From Enterococcus villorum (GTDB taxonomy: Bacteria > Bacillota > Bacilli > Lactobacillales > Enterococcaceae), in NCBI RefSeq assembly GCF_007990225.1, contig NZ_BJWF01000029.1, positions 1 through 34,893 on the forward strand: a DNA stretch of 34,893 nt, given 5' to 3'. The stretch's first letter is position 1, and the number at the start of each line of letters is the position of its first letter. Shown here in pieces: positions 1 to 8,065 of the stretch. Below the pieces are notes generated by a model. The model did no database searches. It saw nothing but the letters and a program-made list of their open reading frames with translations, and had not been told where the DNA came from. The translations under genes were made by a program, and so were the position numbers.

Positions 1-34
1 CTGTTAAATAATTGACTCATTCGTTGAGTATTGG

Positions 35-65
35 AGAACCCTTGTGATGCAAGGGTTCTTTTTTT
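35..65 (+). terminator. Rho-independent terminator of an upstream gene
   Basis: A 10-bp perfect stem (AGAACCCTTG / CAAGGGTTCT) is followed by a run of T. It presumably ends a gene lying before the window. Confidence 0.85.
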
Positions 66-81
66 ACTTTTTTAAAAGATA

Positions 82-122
82 GACAGCCAAACAACTTTTT
101 CGAAATTTTGTTTGGCTGTCTT
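82..122. terminator. Inverted repeat, probable second terminator
   Basis: The arms GACAGCCAAACAA and TTGTTTGGCTGTC match perfectly over 13 bp around a 13-nt AT-rich loop. The T-tract after it is weak on the plus strand and somewhat better on the minus strand, so it may stop transcription from the minus-strand small gene at 393-581. Confidence 0.6.
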
Positions 123-179
123 AATTACGTCATTGACAGTATTTGTTAAAATATTTACTAGGTATCTACCGATCATTAG

Positions 180-362
180 GGTTACTTATCTAAAATAGAT
201 GTAAGTAAAGAGAAACTAGTTTATAATTTAGCGTATGGTTTTGGTGATGAAAAAATCATACAATCAACCGTGTTATTGATCTAATTTGGAGCAGATGTTA
301 CCAATTTTACGACGAAAGATAGAATAAACTTTCAATTCGGAAATTTAAAAATACCCCTCTAA
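180..362 (+). pseudogene. Ankyrin-like C-terminal relic
   Basis: One frame stays coding-like for about 60 codons between stops, reading GYLSKIDVSKEKLVYNLAYG at its start. It is interrupted by a single in-frame TAA at 282-284 and ends at TAA 360-362. The part around the internal stop (VLLI, stop, FGADVTNFTTKD) resembles the LLL-x-x-GADVN core of an ankyrin repeat. There is no start codon or ribosome binding site, and a stop lies at 177-179. I infer a decayed 3' end of a larger protein. The family call rests on one short motif. Confidence 0.35.
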
Positions 363-392
363 CTAGAAAGAGGGAGAATATCAAAATTTTAT

Positions 393-581
393 TTATCTTG
401 AAAATTCGAAGCTATTACTTCTTTTAAATCCGGATTTTCTTTCAATTTTATCGTTTGTTTTTCTTATCTCATCTTTTAGCTTTTTCTTTGTTTTTTGTAA
501 TGATTCCGTTGAACGAGATAGCCTTCTTATGCTTGCTCTTAATTTCTTTTGAGGATCTTTTTTTGAAGAACTTTGCCCCAT
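393..581 (-). CDS. Small basic coiled-coil-like protein (62 aa)
   Basis: I place the start at the ATG at 581-579, because a near-perfect ribosome binding site (AAAGGAGGTGA) lies 5 nt upstream. A GTG three codons earlier overlaps that site and is less likely. The product begins MGQSSSKKDPQKKLRASIRR and is dominated by Lys, Arg, Ser and Glu with heptad-like spacing. It has no membrane segment or signal peptide. It is read opposite to the two similar small genes at 878 and 1241. I do not recognise the family. A nucleic-acid- or partner-binding role would be a guess from charge alone. Confidence 0.6.
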   Translation of the reverse strand: MGQSSSKKDPQKKLRASIRRLSRSTESLQKTKKKLKDEIRKTNDKIERKSGFKRSNSFEFSR

Positions 582-877
582 TAATATCACCTCCTTTTAT
601 ATTACTGTAACCAAAGTGAAAAAGATTAGGAAACTATAATTTCCAAAATAAAAATAAAATGTCATTAGAATAATTTTTAGATAGTTTAACATTTTTTGTA
701 AAATAGAATGTCAAATCTTGATTTATCCAGGATAAAGTTTAATTTATTAAACAACAAAAAACTACTTCGCATTTTGCATACCTCTTTATAAAATAATTTT
801 TTAGATTTATAGAAAAAATAGTCCTAGTCTTTTACAAAAGTAAGTATATAATCCTTTTTGAAAGGGGAGAATTAATA

Positions 878-1135
878 ATGAAAGAATCAAAGAAATATAC
901 AAAACAAGAATTGTTAAACAAAGAACTTAGTACATTAAGAAAAATAAAAAATGAAACAAAGAGTATCCATGAATTTTGGAAAATTGAACAAACCGTTCCA
1001 ATAAGATCAAAGGAAAAATTTAACGATTTAAAAAACCAAAGTATAAAAAATCGTGAAAAATACTCTCAAGAAGCACAAAAGATACGTAAAAAAATAAATT
1101 CTATAGAACAACAAAGTCCTACTCTATATAAGTAG
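878..1135 (+). CDS. Small Lys-rich hypothetical protein (85 aa)
   Basis: The ATG is preceded by AAAGGGGAGA 7 nt upstream, and a TATAAT box lies at 847-852 without a convincing -35 partner. The product starts MKESKKYTKQELLNKELSTL and is highly charged, probably helical throughout, with no Cys, membrane segment or signal peptide. The roughly 295 bp before it, back to the divergent gene at 393-581, hold only AT-rich DNA. It resembles its neighbours in size and composition rather than in clear sequence. Function unknown. Confidence 0.6.
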   Translation: MKESKKYTKQELLNKELSTLRKIKNETKSIHEFWKIEQTVPIRSKEKFNDLKNQSIKNREKYSQEAQKIRKKINSIEQQSPTLYK

Positions 1136-1240
1136 CAGAAATTTATTGTATATACGTTTTTCTTCTGTGGATGAAGGAGATCTAATATTTTAGAGGTATG
1201 ATAATAGATATCACTAGACTAAAAAATTGCTTTCTTTAAT

Positions 1241-1549
1241 GTGAAAGGACAGGTAAGAGAATATGGGGAAAAAACTAAAAATATAGTAAGTTTGATGCGA
1301 GGCAGAGAGCTGAGAAAAAACATTTCTGATGGAATAAAAAAGTTTCGGGTCCATCATCTTCAGAATATAAGTCCTAAAAAAGTCAAACTAATGAAACAAG
1401 AATTAGAAAAACTCAACAAGCAACTCTTATTAAGTAAAATACATAAAAAGTCTGTCGGGAAAAAACAATTTATACAAGTACAGCAAAGACTGCACCAAAG
1501 GAAAAAAGAAATAGAAGACCAAATTAAAAAAAGTCGAAGTGGATCCTAG
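1241..1549 (+). CDS. Small basic coiled-coil-like protein (102 aa)
   Basis: The frame opens at GTG 1241 but no good ribosome binding site precedes it. An internal ATG (Met19, MRGRELRKNISDG) is an alternative. An ATG at 1263 behind AAAGGACAGG reads only seven codons before a stop in another frame, so the N-terminus may be frameshifted. The C-terminal 60 residues are Lys/Gln/Glu-rich with a Leu periodicity typical of a coiled coil. It may share an origin with the genes at 393 and 878, but I cannot assign a family. Confidence 0.45.
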   Translation: MKGQVREYGEKTKNIVSLMRGRELRKNISDGIKKFRVHHLQNISPKKVKLMKQELEKLNKQLLLSKIHKKSVGKKQFIQVQQRLHQRKKEIEDQIKKSRSGS

Positions 1550-1613
1550 AAAACAAAAGATACAGAAACGATTATTGGATTGCCAGATGTATACGTAACA
1601 TTAAGTAGTTAAG

Positions 1614-1648
1614 AACCTCAACTAATCATTTTTTAGCTGAGGTTTTTT
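1614..1648 (+). terminator. Rho-independent terminator
   Basis: The stem AACCTCAACTAA / TTAGCTGAGGTT has one mismatch and runs into six T. Confidence 0.8.
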
Positions 1649-1818
1649 GTACATTGCCCTTTATACGCTAGCGAAAAGTTGATTTTAAAATATAGAAAAA
1701 CATGGAACCCTAAGGAATCATGTATCCATATTAGCAATCTGATTTTATTAAAGTTAGCATATGTTAGGATAGAACTTTCAAATTTTATTAGTATGAAATA
1801 ATGTCATTTAATCATTCG

Positions 1819-1860
1819 AGTACCGCACTCCTAGTGAAACAGGATTGCGGCACTTTTTTT
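1819..1860 (+). terminator. Rho-independent terminator
   Basis: The arms AGTACCGCA and TGCGGCACT enclose a second CCT/AGG pairing, followed by seven T. It insulates the gene at 1910 from upstream transcription. Confidence 0.8.
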
Positions 1861-1909
1861 ATTTTGTGATAAACTAATACATAATCGATTATTTTTGGCA
1901 GGTGAAGAA

Positions 1910-2587
1910 ATGAAAACAAAAACGTTGCGTATTTTATTAATAGTAATCGGTATAATACTAATTATTTTTATCGGTTATCATTTATACCTCGAATACCAAT
2001 CAGATATTCAACTATTCTTTAATCCCAAAGCAAGTCGTCAGCAATTGATGGAAAGTATCCGTTCTCATGGATTTTCTTCGGCGCTGATTTTGAGTTTGCT
2101 TATGGGAATTATGTGTGCTGTGCCTGGTATTCCTACTTCAATTATTGGTGTTCTTGTTGGATTAAGTTTCGGTCCGTTAATAGGTACATTGATCAATGTT
2201 TTTGGCAATACGTGTGGGAATATCTTGTCGATTTTTCTAATGCAACATTTGAAACTTTTTGATCACTCTAAAAAAAACAACCGCTGGGTGAGAGCGATTC
2301 GCCGTATGAGGCATCCTAAAATTGGTTTGATGATTGGATACATGGTGCCGATCATTCCTTCATCTGTCATTAATTTTGCAGCAACCACCTTAAATTTACA
2401 AATTCGTGAAATTCTCTTGTCGATCATACTCGGTGTGATTCCGTCCTCTTTGTTATACGCTTGTGGTGGAGAAGCATTGTTTCATGGATACAGCAAGATG
2501 GCAATGGGGTTAGTGGCAAGCGTTCTTATATTGACAATCTTAATTGTTGTTATTTATATGGATCACAGAAAACGACATTTAGAGTAG
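1910..2587 (+). CDS. TVP38/TMEM64 (VTT/DedA-superfamily) membrane protein
   Basis: This 225-aa integral membrane protein carries the VTT domain. The start at ATG 1910 is chosen over a TTG five codons earlier because AGGTGA lies just before the ATG. A first helix (residues about 5-25) is followed by a short extracytoplasmic part. The conserved core from about residue 60 has a Pro/Gly-rich entry (PGIPTSIIGV), the G-x-x-x-G and GN-x-x-G motifs (NVFGNTCGN) and a later re-entrant segment around PIIPSSVINF. Family members are linked to lipid scrambling and membrane homeostasis. The substrate here is unknown. It stands alone, with about 120 bp before the MFS gene. Confidence 0.85.
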   Translation: MKTKTLRILLIVIGIILIIFIGYHLYLEYQSDIQLFFNPKASRQQLMESIRSHGFSSALILSLLMGIMCAVPGIPTSIIGVLVGLSFGPLIGTLINVFGNTCGNILSIFLMQHLKLFDHSKKNNRWVRAIRRMRHPKIGLMIGYMVPIIPSSVINFAATTLNLQIREILLSIILGVIPSSLLYACGGEALFHGYSKMAMGLVASVLILTILIVVIYMDHRKRHLE

Positions 2588-2706
2588 TGAGAAATGATTT
2601 GTTCATTGAGTTTAAAGCTAATCACCTAAAAGAACAACAGAATGAATTTTTCTATTTCCAATCTTTCTGAGAAGTTGTAAACTAATAAAGGAAATGAGGG
2701 AAATAA

Positions 2707-3888
2707 ATGGAGAGAAATGAAAAAAATACATTCACACATTCACTAATTTTACTTTTATCAATTACATGTGGCGTTGTGGTAGCCAATATGTATTACATTC
2801 AACCGATTGGAACAAAAGTTGCCGCAAGTTTATCAGTGAGTACAAGTGCAATCGGTATTTTAACTATGTTAACCCAATTAGGTTATGCATTAGGGTTGTT
2901 GCTTTTGGTACCGTTAGGAGATGTGGTTGATCGTCCAAAATTAATTATTCGGATGGCCGCTTTATCAGCTATTTCTTTGTTGGCTGCTTTTTTTGCCCCA
3001 TCTTTTACTTTATTTGCTTGTGCTTCTTTTTTGATTGGATTACTGTCGATCGTACCACAAATTATTATTCCTTATGGTGCTGTATTAGCTGGACCAAAAG
3101 CTAGAGGGAAAGTCATGGGTACTTTACTTAGTGGTCTTTTAGTAGGAATTTTACTTTCACGAACGGTTTCTGGAATTGTGGCTAGTCTCTTTTCGTGGCG
3201 GATGATCTATTTATTCGCATTAGTGATGGTTGCCCTATTAACAGGCTTATTGTATTGGAAAATGCCACGTACACAGACAGTTAAAAAAACTTCTGTTTCC
3301 TACTTTGACTCATTAAGAAGTTTGCCATACTTAGTTAAGTCGCAGAGGTTACTAAGAGAAGCATCAATTAGTGGTTTTTTTATGTTTGGTACCTTTTCAA
3401 TCTTTTGGTCGACGTTGATTTTTTATATTAGTAGTCCTGTCTATCGTTGGGGGACATTTGAAGCGGGAATTTTAGCTGTTTTTGGTTTATCAGGAGCAAT
3501 TGCAGCACCAATCGTTGGTCGTTTAGCGGATTCTTATTCGGAGAAAAAAATTGTTAGTATGGGACTTGTGATGCAAACAATCAGTTTTATTGCATTACTA
3601 ATTGCTGGAAGTCATTTAACAGTATTATTATTTGCTATTATTTTATTAGATGTGGGAAATCAATTTGGACAAGTTGCTAATCAAACGAGAGTCCAAGGAT
3701 TAGGAGAAGCAGCTAGTAACCGAAACAATACTGTTTTTATGTTTATGTATTTTATTGGAGGAGCGACTGGCTCATTACTTGGAACAACTATGTGGCAACA
3801 TGCTGGTTGGCTAGGCGTCACATCCATAGGTATTGCATTTCAGTTAGCTGCCTTCTTCTTTCAGTATGTTGTTTTTAGAGAAAAGTAG
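2707..3888 (+). CDS. MFS transporter, probable drug/metabolite efflux
   Basis: The 393-aa product has about twelve hydrophobic segments and the MFS motif A between helices 2 and 3 (GDVVDRPKL, residues about 77-85). A second, degenerate copy between helices 8 and 9 reads GRLADSYSEKK. A YYIQP motif sits in helix 1. The length fits a 12-TM family member with no large loops. The start is ATG 2707, behind AAATGAGGGAAATAA. It is monocistronic and closed by the terminator at 3915. The substrate cannot be read from sequence; efflux is inferred from resemblance to the bacterial drug:H+ antiporter branch. Confidence 0.85.
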   Translation: MERNEKNTFTHSLILLLSITCGVVVANMYYIQPIGTKVAASLSVSTSAIGILTMLTQLGYALGLLLLVPLGDVVDRPKLIIRMAALSAISLLAAFFAPSFTLFACASFLIGLLSIVPQIIIPYGAVLAGPKARGKVMGTLLSGLLVGILLSRTVSGIVASLFSWRMIYLFALVMVALLTGLLYWKMPRTQTVKKTSVSYFDSLRSLPYLVKSQRLLREASISGFFMFGTFSIFWSTLIFYISSPVYRWGTFEAGILAVFGLSGAIAAPIVGRLADSYSEKKIVSMGLVMQTISFIALLIAGSHLTVLLFAIILLDVGNQFGQVANQTRVQGLGEAASNRNNTVFMFMYFIGGATGSLLGTTMWQHAGWLGVTSIGIAFQLAAFFFQYVVFREK

Positions 3889-3914
3889 TCTAATTAAATT
3901 CAATAAGATAAAGC

Positions 3915-3953
3915 AAAAAGAGGGAAATAATTGATTCATTACCCCTCTTTTTT
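3915..3953 (+). terminator. Rho-independent terminator of the MFS gene
   Basis: AAAAAGAGGG pairs with CCCTCTTTTTT around an 18-nt loop, with the U-run built into the 3' arm. Confidence 0.85.
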
Positions 3954-4292
3954 ATTTTATCAAATTCCAGTATGTGTTCTGTTAAACTTTAATGGACACG
4001 CTATTTGTTGAAAAAAAGCTGACTAAGAAAACACCAAAGATTCTTGGTGCTTATAGATAAAAAACACGGGTCAATTATTATGCTAGTAAGGATTTAGTTG
4101 ATGAGATAAGTTTGTTCATTCAAAATAAGAAAAGCAATACTGATTTTTCAGAGTGAGCTTGGAATAGAAGTTTTATAAATAGAAAGAAAGTCTATTTACT
4201 TGAAAAAAAGACAGCCTTTTTATGATGCTCATTTCTTAGGACAGATAGCTTTTGCTTAATGAAATAGTTAAAAAAATGAAAATTCATTGATT
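3954..4292. other. Gene-free gap before nagB
   Basis: I see no open reading frame of useful length. A short hairpin (CACCAA-AGATTC-TTGGTG, 4032-4049) has a T-rich 3' side on the minus strand. The rest is AT-rich with no recognisable relic. Confidence 0.4.
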
Positions 4293-4304
4293 TGGTCTAT
4301 ACTA
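4293..4304. promoter_or_regulatory. GntR/HutC-type (NagR/DasR-like) operator upstream of nagB
   Basis: TGGTCTATACTA contains the exact GT-N-TA-N-AC core of HutC-subfamily GntR operators and resembles the TGGTCTAGACCA sites of GlcNAc regulators (NagR/YvoA, DasR). It ends 3 bp before the -35 box of the nagB promoter. Confidence 0.6.
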
Positions 4305-4307
4305 ATG

Positions 4308-4336
4308 TTGTAAAATCGAAAAAAACGTGCTATGAT
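4308..4336 (+). promoter_or_regulatory. nagB promoter
   Basis: TTGTAA (4308-4313) and TATGAT (4331-4336) are 17 bp apart. Position and strand fit nagB, whose ATG begins 33 bp after the -10 box. Confidence 0.75.
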
Positions 4337-4347
4337 TGGGCTATACC
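4336..4347. promoter_or_regulatory. Second GntR-type operator at the nagB start site
   Basis: TGGGCTATACCA matches the palindromic ends TGG...CCA and differs from the GT-N-TA-N-AC core at one base. It overlaps the expected transcription start, so a bound repressor would block initiation. Confidence 0.5.
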
Positions 4348-4368
4348 AAAAACAAAGGAGTAGTCGTT

Positions 4369-5070
4369 ATGGAAATCATTCGAGTGAAAAATGCTGAAGA
4401 AGGCGGAAAAAAAGCTTTTGAAATTATCAAAAAAGGGATGGAAAATGGTGCAAAAGTGCTAGGACTTGCAACCGGAAGTACGCCGATTACTTTATATAAA
4501 GAAATGACTTCAAGCGATCTGGATTTCAGTGACATGACTTCTGTAAACTTAGATGAATACGTTGGATTGGGTGGCTCTGATGAACAAAGTTACCGTCATT
4601 TTATGAATAGTCAATTGTTCGATAAAAAACCTTTTAAAGAAACTTATGTGCCAAACGGAAAAGCAGAAGACCTTGAAACTGCTTGTAAAGAATATGATGA
4701 TATTATTGAAAAACATCCAATTGATATCCAAATTCTAGGGATTGGACAAAATGGACATATTGGTTTTAATGAACCAGGCGCACCATTTGATGGAACAACC
4801 TCTGTCGTAGATTTAACAGAATCAACGATTAATGCGAACAAACGCTTTTTTGACAAAGCAGAAGATGTTCCTACGAAAGCTGTTTCTATGGGAATTGGTT
4901 CTATTTTAAAAGGCAAAGAAATTGTTTTACTTGCATATGGAGAAAATAAAGCAGATGCGATTAAAGGCATGATTAAAGGCCCGATCACAGCAGAGATGCC
5001 AGCAAGTGCATTACAAAATCATGACAACGTAGTAGTCATCATCGATGAAGCTGCTGCAAGTAAATTATAA
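4369..5070 (+). CDS. nagB: Glucosamine-6-phosphate deaminase
   Basis: The enzyme converts glucosamine 6-phosphate to fructose 6-phosphate and ammonia, feeding amino sugars into glycolysis. The start is ATG 4369, with AAAGGAG 9 nt upstream, giving 233 aa, the usual length of the short Gram-positive form. Visible motifs are the phosphate loop LATGSTP (residues 33-39), NLDEY with the catalytic Asp/Glu pair (60-64), and [13 protein letters not shown] with catalytic His130. The longer enterobacterial C-terminal allosteric part is absent. The gene is monocistronic. Two GntR-type operators flank its promoter, so induction by an amino-sugar phosphate is likely. Confidence 0.97.
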   Translation: MEIIRVKNAEEGGKKAFEIIKKGMENGAKVLGLATGSTPITLYKEMTSSDLDFSDMTSVNLDEYVGLGGSDEQSYRHFMNSQLFDKKPFKETYVPNGKAEDLETACKEYDDIIEKHPIDIQILGIGQNGHIGFNEPGAPFDGTTSVVDLTESTINANKRFFDKAEDVPTKAVSMGIGSILKGKEIVLLAYGENKADAIKGMIKGPITAEMPASALQNHDNVVVIIDEAAASKL

Positions 5071-5080
5071 AAAATAGTTT

Positions 5081-5115
5081 AGGAGCTCGACGAATCAAGT
5101 CGGCTCTTTTTTTTT
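5081..5115 (+). terminator. Rho-independent terminator of nagB
   Basis: A GAGC-CGAC / GTCG-GCTC stem with one bulged base is followed by nine T. Confidence 0.8.
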
Positions 5116-5182
5116 GATTAGAAATTCAATAAAAATAAACGAACGATTGATGGGTATGTTTAAAAGAAAGGATGTATTTATT

Positions 5183-5211
5183 TTGTTTGCTTTACATAAT
5201 CATGCTATATT
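5183..5211 (+). promoter_or_regulatory. Promoter of the mgtC-like gene
   Basis: TTGTTT and TATATT are separated by 17 bp, 20 bp before the ATG. The -35 box is weak. Confidence 0.5.
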
Positions 5212-5230
5212 GGATTGGAGGGTGTTTTAG

Positions 5231-5943
5231 ATGGATGAAATGATATTATCTGTTCCAGAAATTATGTTGAGATTAGGCATCGCCTTAATTTTTGGCGGGG
5301 CGATTGGCTTTGAAAGGCAATATAAAAATCGTCCAGCAGGTATGCGTACACATATTTTAGTATGTATGGGTGCTTGTATCATTGCCTTGATACAAGTGGA
5401 AATTGCAAGTAAGGCCTTAAGAGAGGCTTTAGAATACCCAGAATTAGTTGGAACAATACGTTCTGATGAAGCCCGTTTGATTGCACAAGTGGTTAGTGGC
5501 GTCGGATTCTTAGGAGCAGGTACAATCATTGTGACCAAGCAATCGGTGATGGGACTTACTACAGCTGCTTCTTTATGGGCGATTGCAGGATTAGGGATTG
5601 CAATTGGTATGGGATTTATTGGATTGCGATCATCAGTTTTATCGGGATTGTTATTGCACTAACAGTGGTTAAACAAGTCATTCACGTACCGACTACGAAA
5701 AAATTAGAAATAAAATTTATTCATCGAAAAGAGACGAAAGATTTTCTAACGGATTATTTTGAACAACGAGGAATTATCATTGAAGATGTAAATTTTGACG
5801 TGGATTTTGTTGATGATTACCGAGTGTATAAAAATGTTTACACCATTGATTTACCAAAAGGAATGACCTATGCAGAAGTTATTGAAGAGCTATCTGCTTA
5901 TAAAAATATTATGAAGCTACATTTGGTAAGTATTGCTCAATAA
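5231..5943 (+). pseudogene. mgtC: MgtC/SapB-family membrane protein, split by one frameshift
   Basis: The first frame (5231-5662) gives the MgtC core: helices with GGAIGFERQYKNRPAGMRTH (residues about 18-37) and the VVSGVGFLGAGTI motif. It leaves frame after GIAIGMGFI and reaches a stop at 5662. The shifted frame continues as YWIAIISFIGIVIALTVVKQ and then the soluble C-terminal domain, ending at 5943. Adding one T to the TTT at 5615-5617 restores a single 237-aa protein of normal family length. The start ATG lies behind GGAGG. MgtC proteins are linked to Mg2+ stress and to regulation of F-type ATPase; the role here is unknown. It may be a sequencing error rather than a true pseudogene. Confidence 0.85.
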
Positions 5944-5993
5944 GATAGTTAGTATAATCAATTTAAATTTAACCAAATATATTCAGTTTTTGA

Positions 5994-6033
5994 AAAAGGA
6001 GAGGAAGGTCTATAGACGTCTCTTCTTTTTTTT
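5994..6033 (+). terminator. Probable terminator after the mgtC-like gene
   Basis: An imperfect GA-rich/TC-rich hairpin (GGAGAGG ... TCTCTTC) with a loop around TATAG runs into eight or more T. Confidence 0.65.
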
Positions 6034-6153
6034 TATAAATATTGTGGAATATTTATAAAAAATGAAAAGATTTTAACTAATAATTTTTAATAAAATAGCG
6101 TTTTCTTTCTAATAAAATGATAAAATAAAGGTATTAAAAGTTGGAGGAGATGT

Positions 6154-7297
6154 ATGTATTCAAAGTTTAAAGAATCAAAATTATTATTTTGGACGGTAGA
6201 ACTGGTATTAACGATTATTGGTGTATTTTTTATTTTACAAATGCCAAATGTATTTAGTCCAATATTAAAAATGGTATCAGCTGTTGTGTTGCCTTTATTT
6301 ACTGCGGGTTTTTTCTATTATATGTTCGATCCAATTGTCGTATTTTTAGAAAAGCATCGGATACCTAGAGTTTATGGGTACATATTAACGTTCGCCGTTT
6401 TACTTGTACTAGCTATTTTAGCGATCATGAACGTGGTTCCACAATTAGTGGAACAAACTGTCCAGTTATCGAAAAGTTTACCCATGTATGCAGAAGAGAC
6501 AAGCAAATGGATCAATGAACTGGCTCAACGAGAAGAAATTAAAAATTTCAATATTGAGGAACAACTAGCAGCTGCAAATCTATCTCTGAGTAATCTTTTT
6601 AATCTTGTGTTAGTTAGTTTGACTAGCAGTGTTTCAAAAATCTTTTCATTTATGATGCAGTTTTTTGTTTTACTGTTTACTGTACCATTTATTTTATTGT
6701 TCATGTTTAAAGATGGTCACAAATTTATTGATGCGTTATCAAATTTTTTCCCACAGGGTATACGAGGAGAATTGCGGCAAACAGTTAAAGAATTGAATGA
6801 GACTCTTTCTGCTTATATTAGTAGTACGATCGTTGATACCGTGATCATTGGTGTAATGAGTTTTATTGCTATGACGATCTTTAAGCAACCATATAGTTTA
6901 TTATTAGCTGTATTTTGTGGAGTAACGAATATTATCCCATACGTTGGTCCTTTTATTGGGGCTGTTCCAGCAGTGATTGTCGGTTTCTTTGTTTCCCCTT
7001 TTCAGGCGCTATATATGGCACTTTCTATTCTGGTTATTCAACAATTGGATGGAAATGTGATCAAACCTTTATTATTTGGAAAAACAATGAACATGCACCC
7101 ATTAACGATTGATTATTTTAGTTTTGATTGGAGCTGGAAGTGTCGCAGGAATTATGGGAATGTTGATCTGTATCCCTGTTTATGCGGTGATCAAGACATT
7201 AGTATTGAACATTAGAAAGATTTACTTATTGCGTAAATTTGAATCTACGGCAGAAAAAGAGAATCAATTTGTGAAAATTAGTAAAAATGACAATTAA
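6154..7297 (+). pseudogene. AI-2E/PerM-family transporter, frameshifted near the 3' end
   Basis: The gene starts at ATG 6154 behind GGAGGAGATGT and encodes a multi-helix protein of the AI-2E family exporter/permease group (UPF0118). Signatures include TVPFILLFMFKDG, the GVTNIIPYVGPFIG segment and VIQQLDGNVIKPLLFG. After MNMHPLTI the frame shifts and stops at 7215. The next frame carries the expected end (IILVLIGAGSVAGIMGMLIC onward) to 7297. Removing one base near G7111 restores 380 aa, a normal length. The family includes quorum-signal exporters and Na+/H+ antiporters, so the substrate is open. Unlike the other frameshifts in this window, this one looks like an insertion. Confidence 0.85.
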
Positions 7298-7431
7298 TAG
7301 AGAAGATAAGAGAGAAATATAAAAAATATTTTGTAAGCAATTCAGTTTATATATGAAGGGGGCAATATCTGCTGTTGGTGAGAAAATAAAGAAAAAACTT
7401 AGGGCTTTTTTAGATACTTTTCAAAAAATAA

Positions 7432-7477
7432 ACAGGAAAATAACTAGAGATTCTTTAGTTATCTTCCTGTGTTTTTT
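7432..7477 (+). terminator. Strong terminator after the AI-2E transporter gene
   Basis: ACAGGAAAATAACTA pairs with TAGTTATCTTCCTGT (one mismatch in 15) and is followed by a T-rich tract. Confidence 0.85.
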
Positions 7478-8065
7478 ATTGACCATTTATTATCAAGAAA
7501 TGATCTTGCTTGAGGATGTCGTAATTTTCCAGAACTGTCTGAGTAGTGGTGACATGAAGTAAGGTAAGTTGATAGTGTTCTAGTTTAGTTTTTTATAGTC
7601 TTCATACTAAGAAGGAATTGAGAAAGTAATTTGTTAAATAATTTAAATGTAATTAAACTTCGTAGAAGCAATCGTTCAAAAGAAAATTGAAAGATTGCTT
7701 CTATTTACTTAGCCTTTATTTTCATTTTTTTAATTTATTATGAACAAGATGTTGGTCTATACACTCATTAGTAAAAGAAAAGTTCTTTGTTTAGATATAG
7801 AATCAGACTCTTTCAAAACTTTTAACGTGGATGATTTTTAGAATAAGATAAGTAAACTTGATTTGCTAAAAGTGAATGGCTTATTTTTCTTACAGCAAAC
7901 TAAAAAAAGTCTATAATTAATAAAATCACTATTCATTAATTATAAAGAAAAAAATAGGATGAAAATTAAGAAAACGCATACAAAAATGTCTGTTGCAATG
8001 GACAAAAACAAGTGAAGCAAAATTCAGTATCTGTCTTATGATAAAGGTACAGGGGGGGACAAATT
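7478..8065. other. Gene-free gap with hairpin and palindrome
   Basis: This stretch is AT-rich with no supported gene. It contains a hairpin at 7663-7703 (TAGAAGCAATC ... GATTGCTTCTA, extended by TTCAA/TTGAA) that may be another terminator. An 18-bp palindrome at 7987-8004 is listed separately. Confidence 0.5.
7987..8004. promoter_or_regulatory. Palindrome upstream of the ketohexose operon, candidate activator site
   Basis: TGTCTGTTGCAATGGACA has TGTC/GACA ends and a perfect TTGCAA centre. It lies 62 bp before the ATG of the PRD regulator, with a TATGAT -10-like box at about 8038. The position suits a binding site for the PRD regulator, but no experiment or conservation supports this. Confidence 0.35.

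Larger units (their letters stand above)
1550..1894. other. Gene-free gap with two terminators and a coding-like tail
   Basis: Immediately after the small gene, one frame reads KTKDTETIIGLPDVYVTLSS and stops at 1610-1612, just before the terminator at 1614. This looks like the tail of a lost or frameshifted protein. The rest is AT-rich DNA carrying the two hairpins listed separately. Confidence 0.4.

Noticed and set aside
5227-5538. 103-aa minus-strand frame opposite mgtC
   Set aside because: It is a mirror of the well-supported MgtC coding frame, with no start signals.
7353-7562. 69-aa open frame after the AI-2E transporter gene
   Set aside because: It has no ribosome binding site and runs straight through the strong terminator hairpin at 7432-7477.
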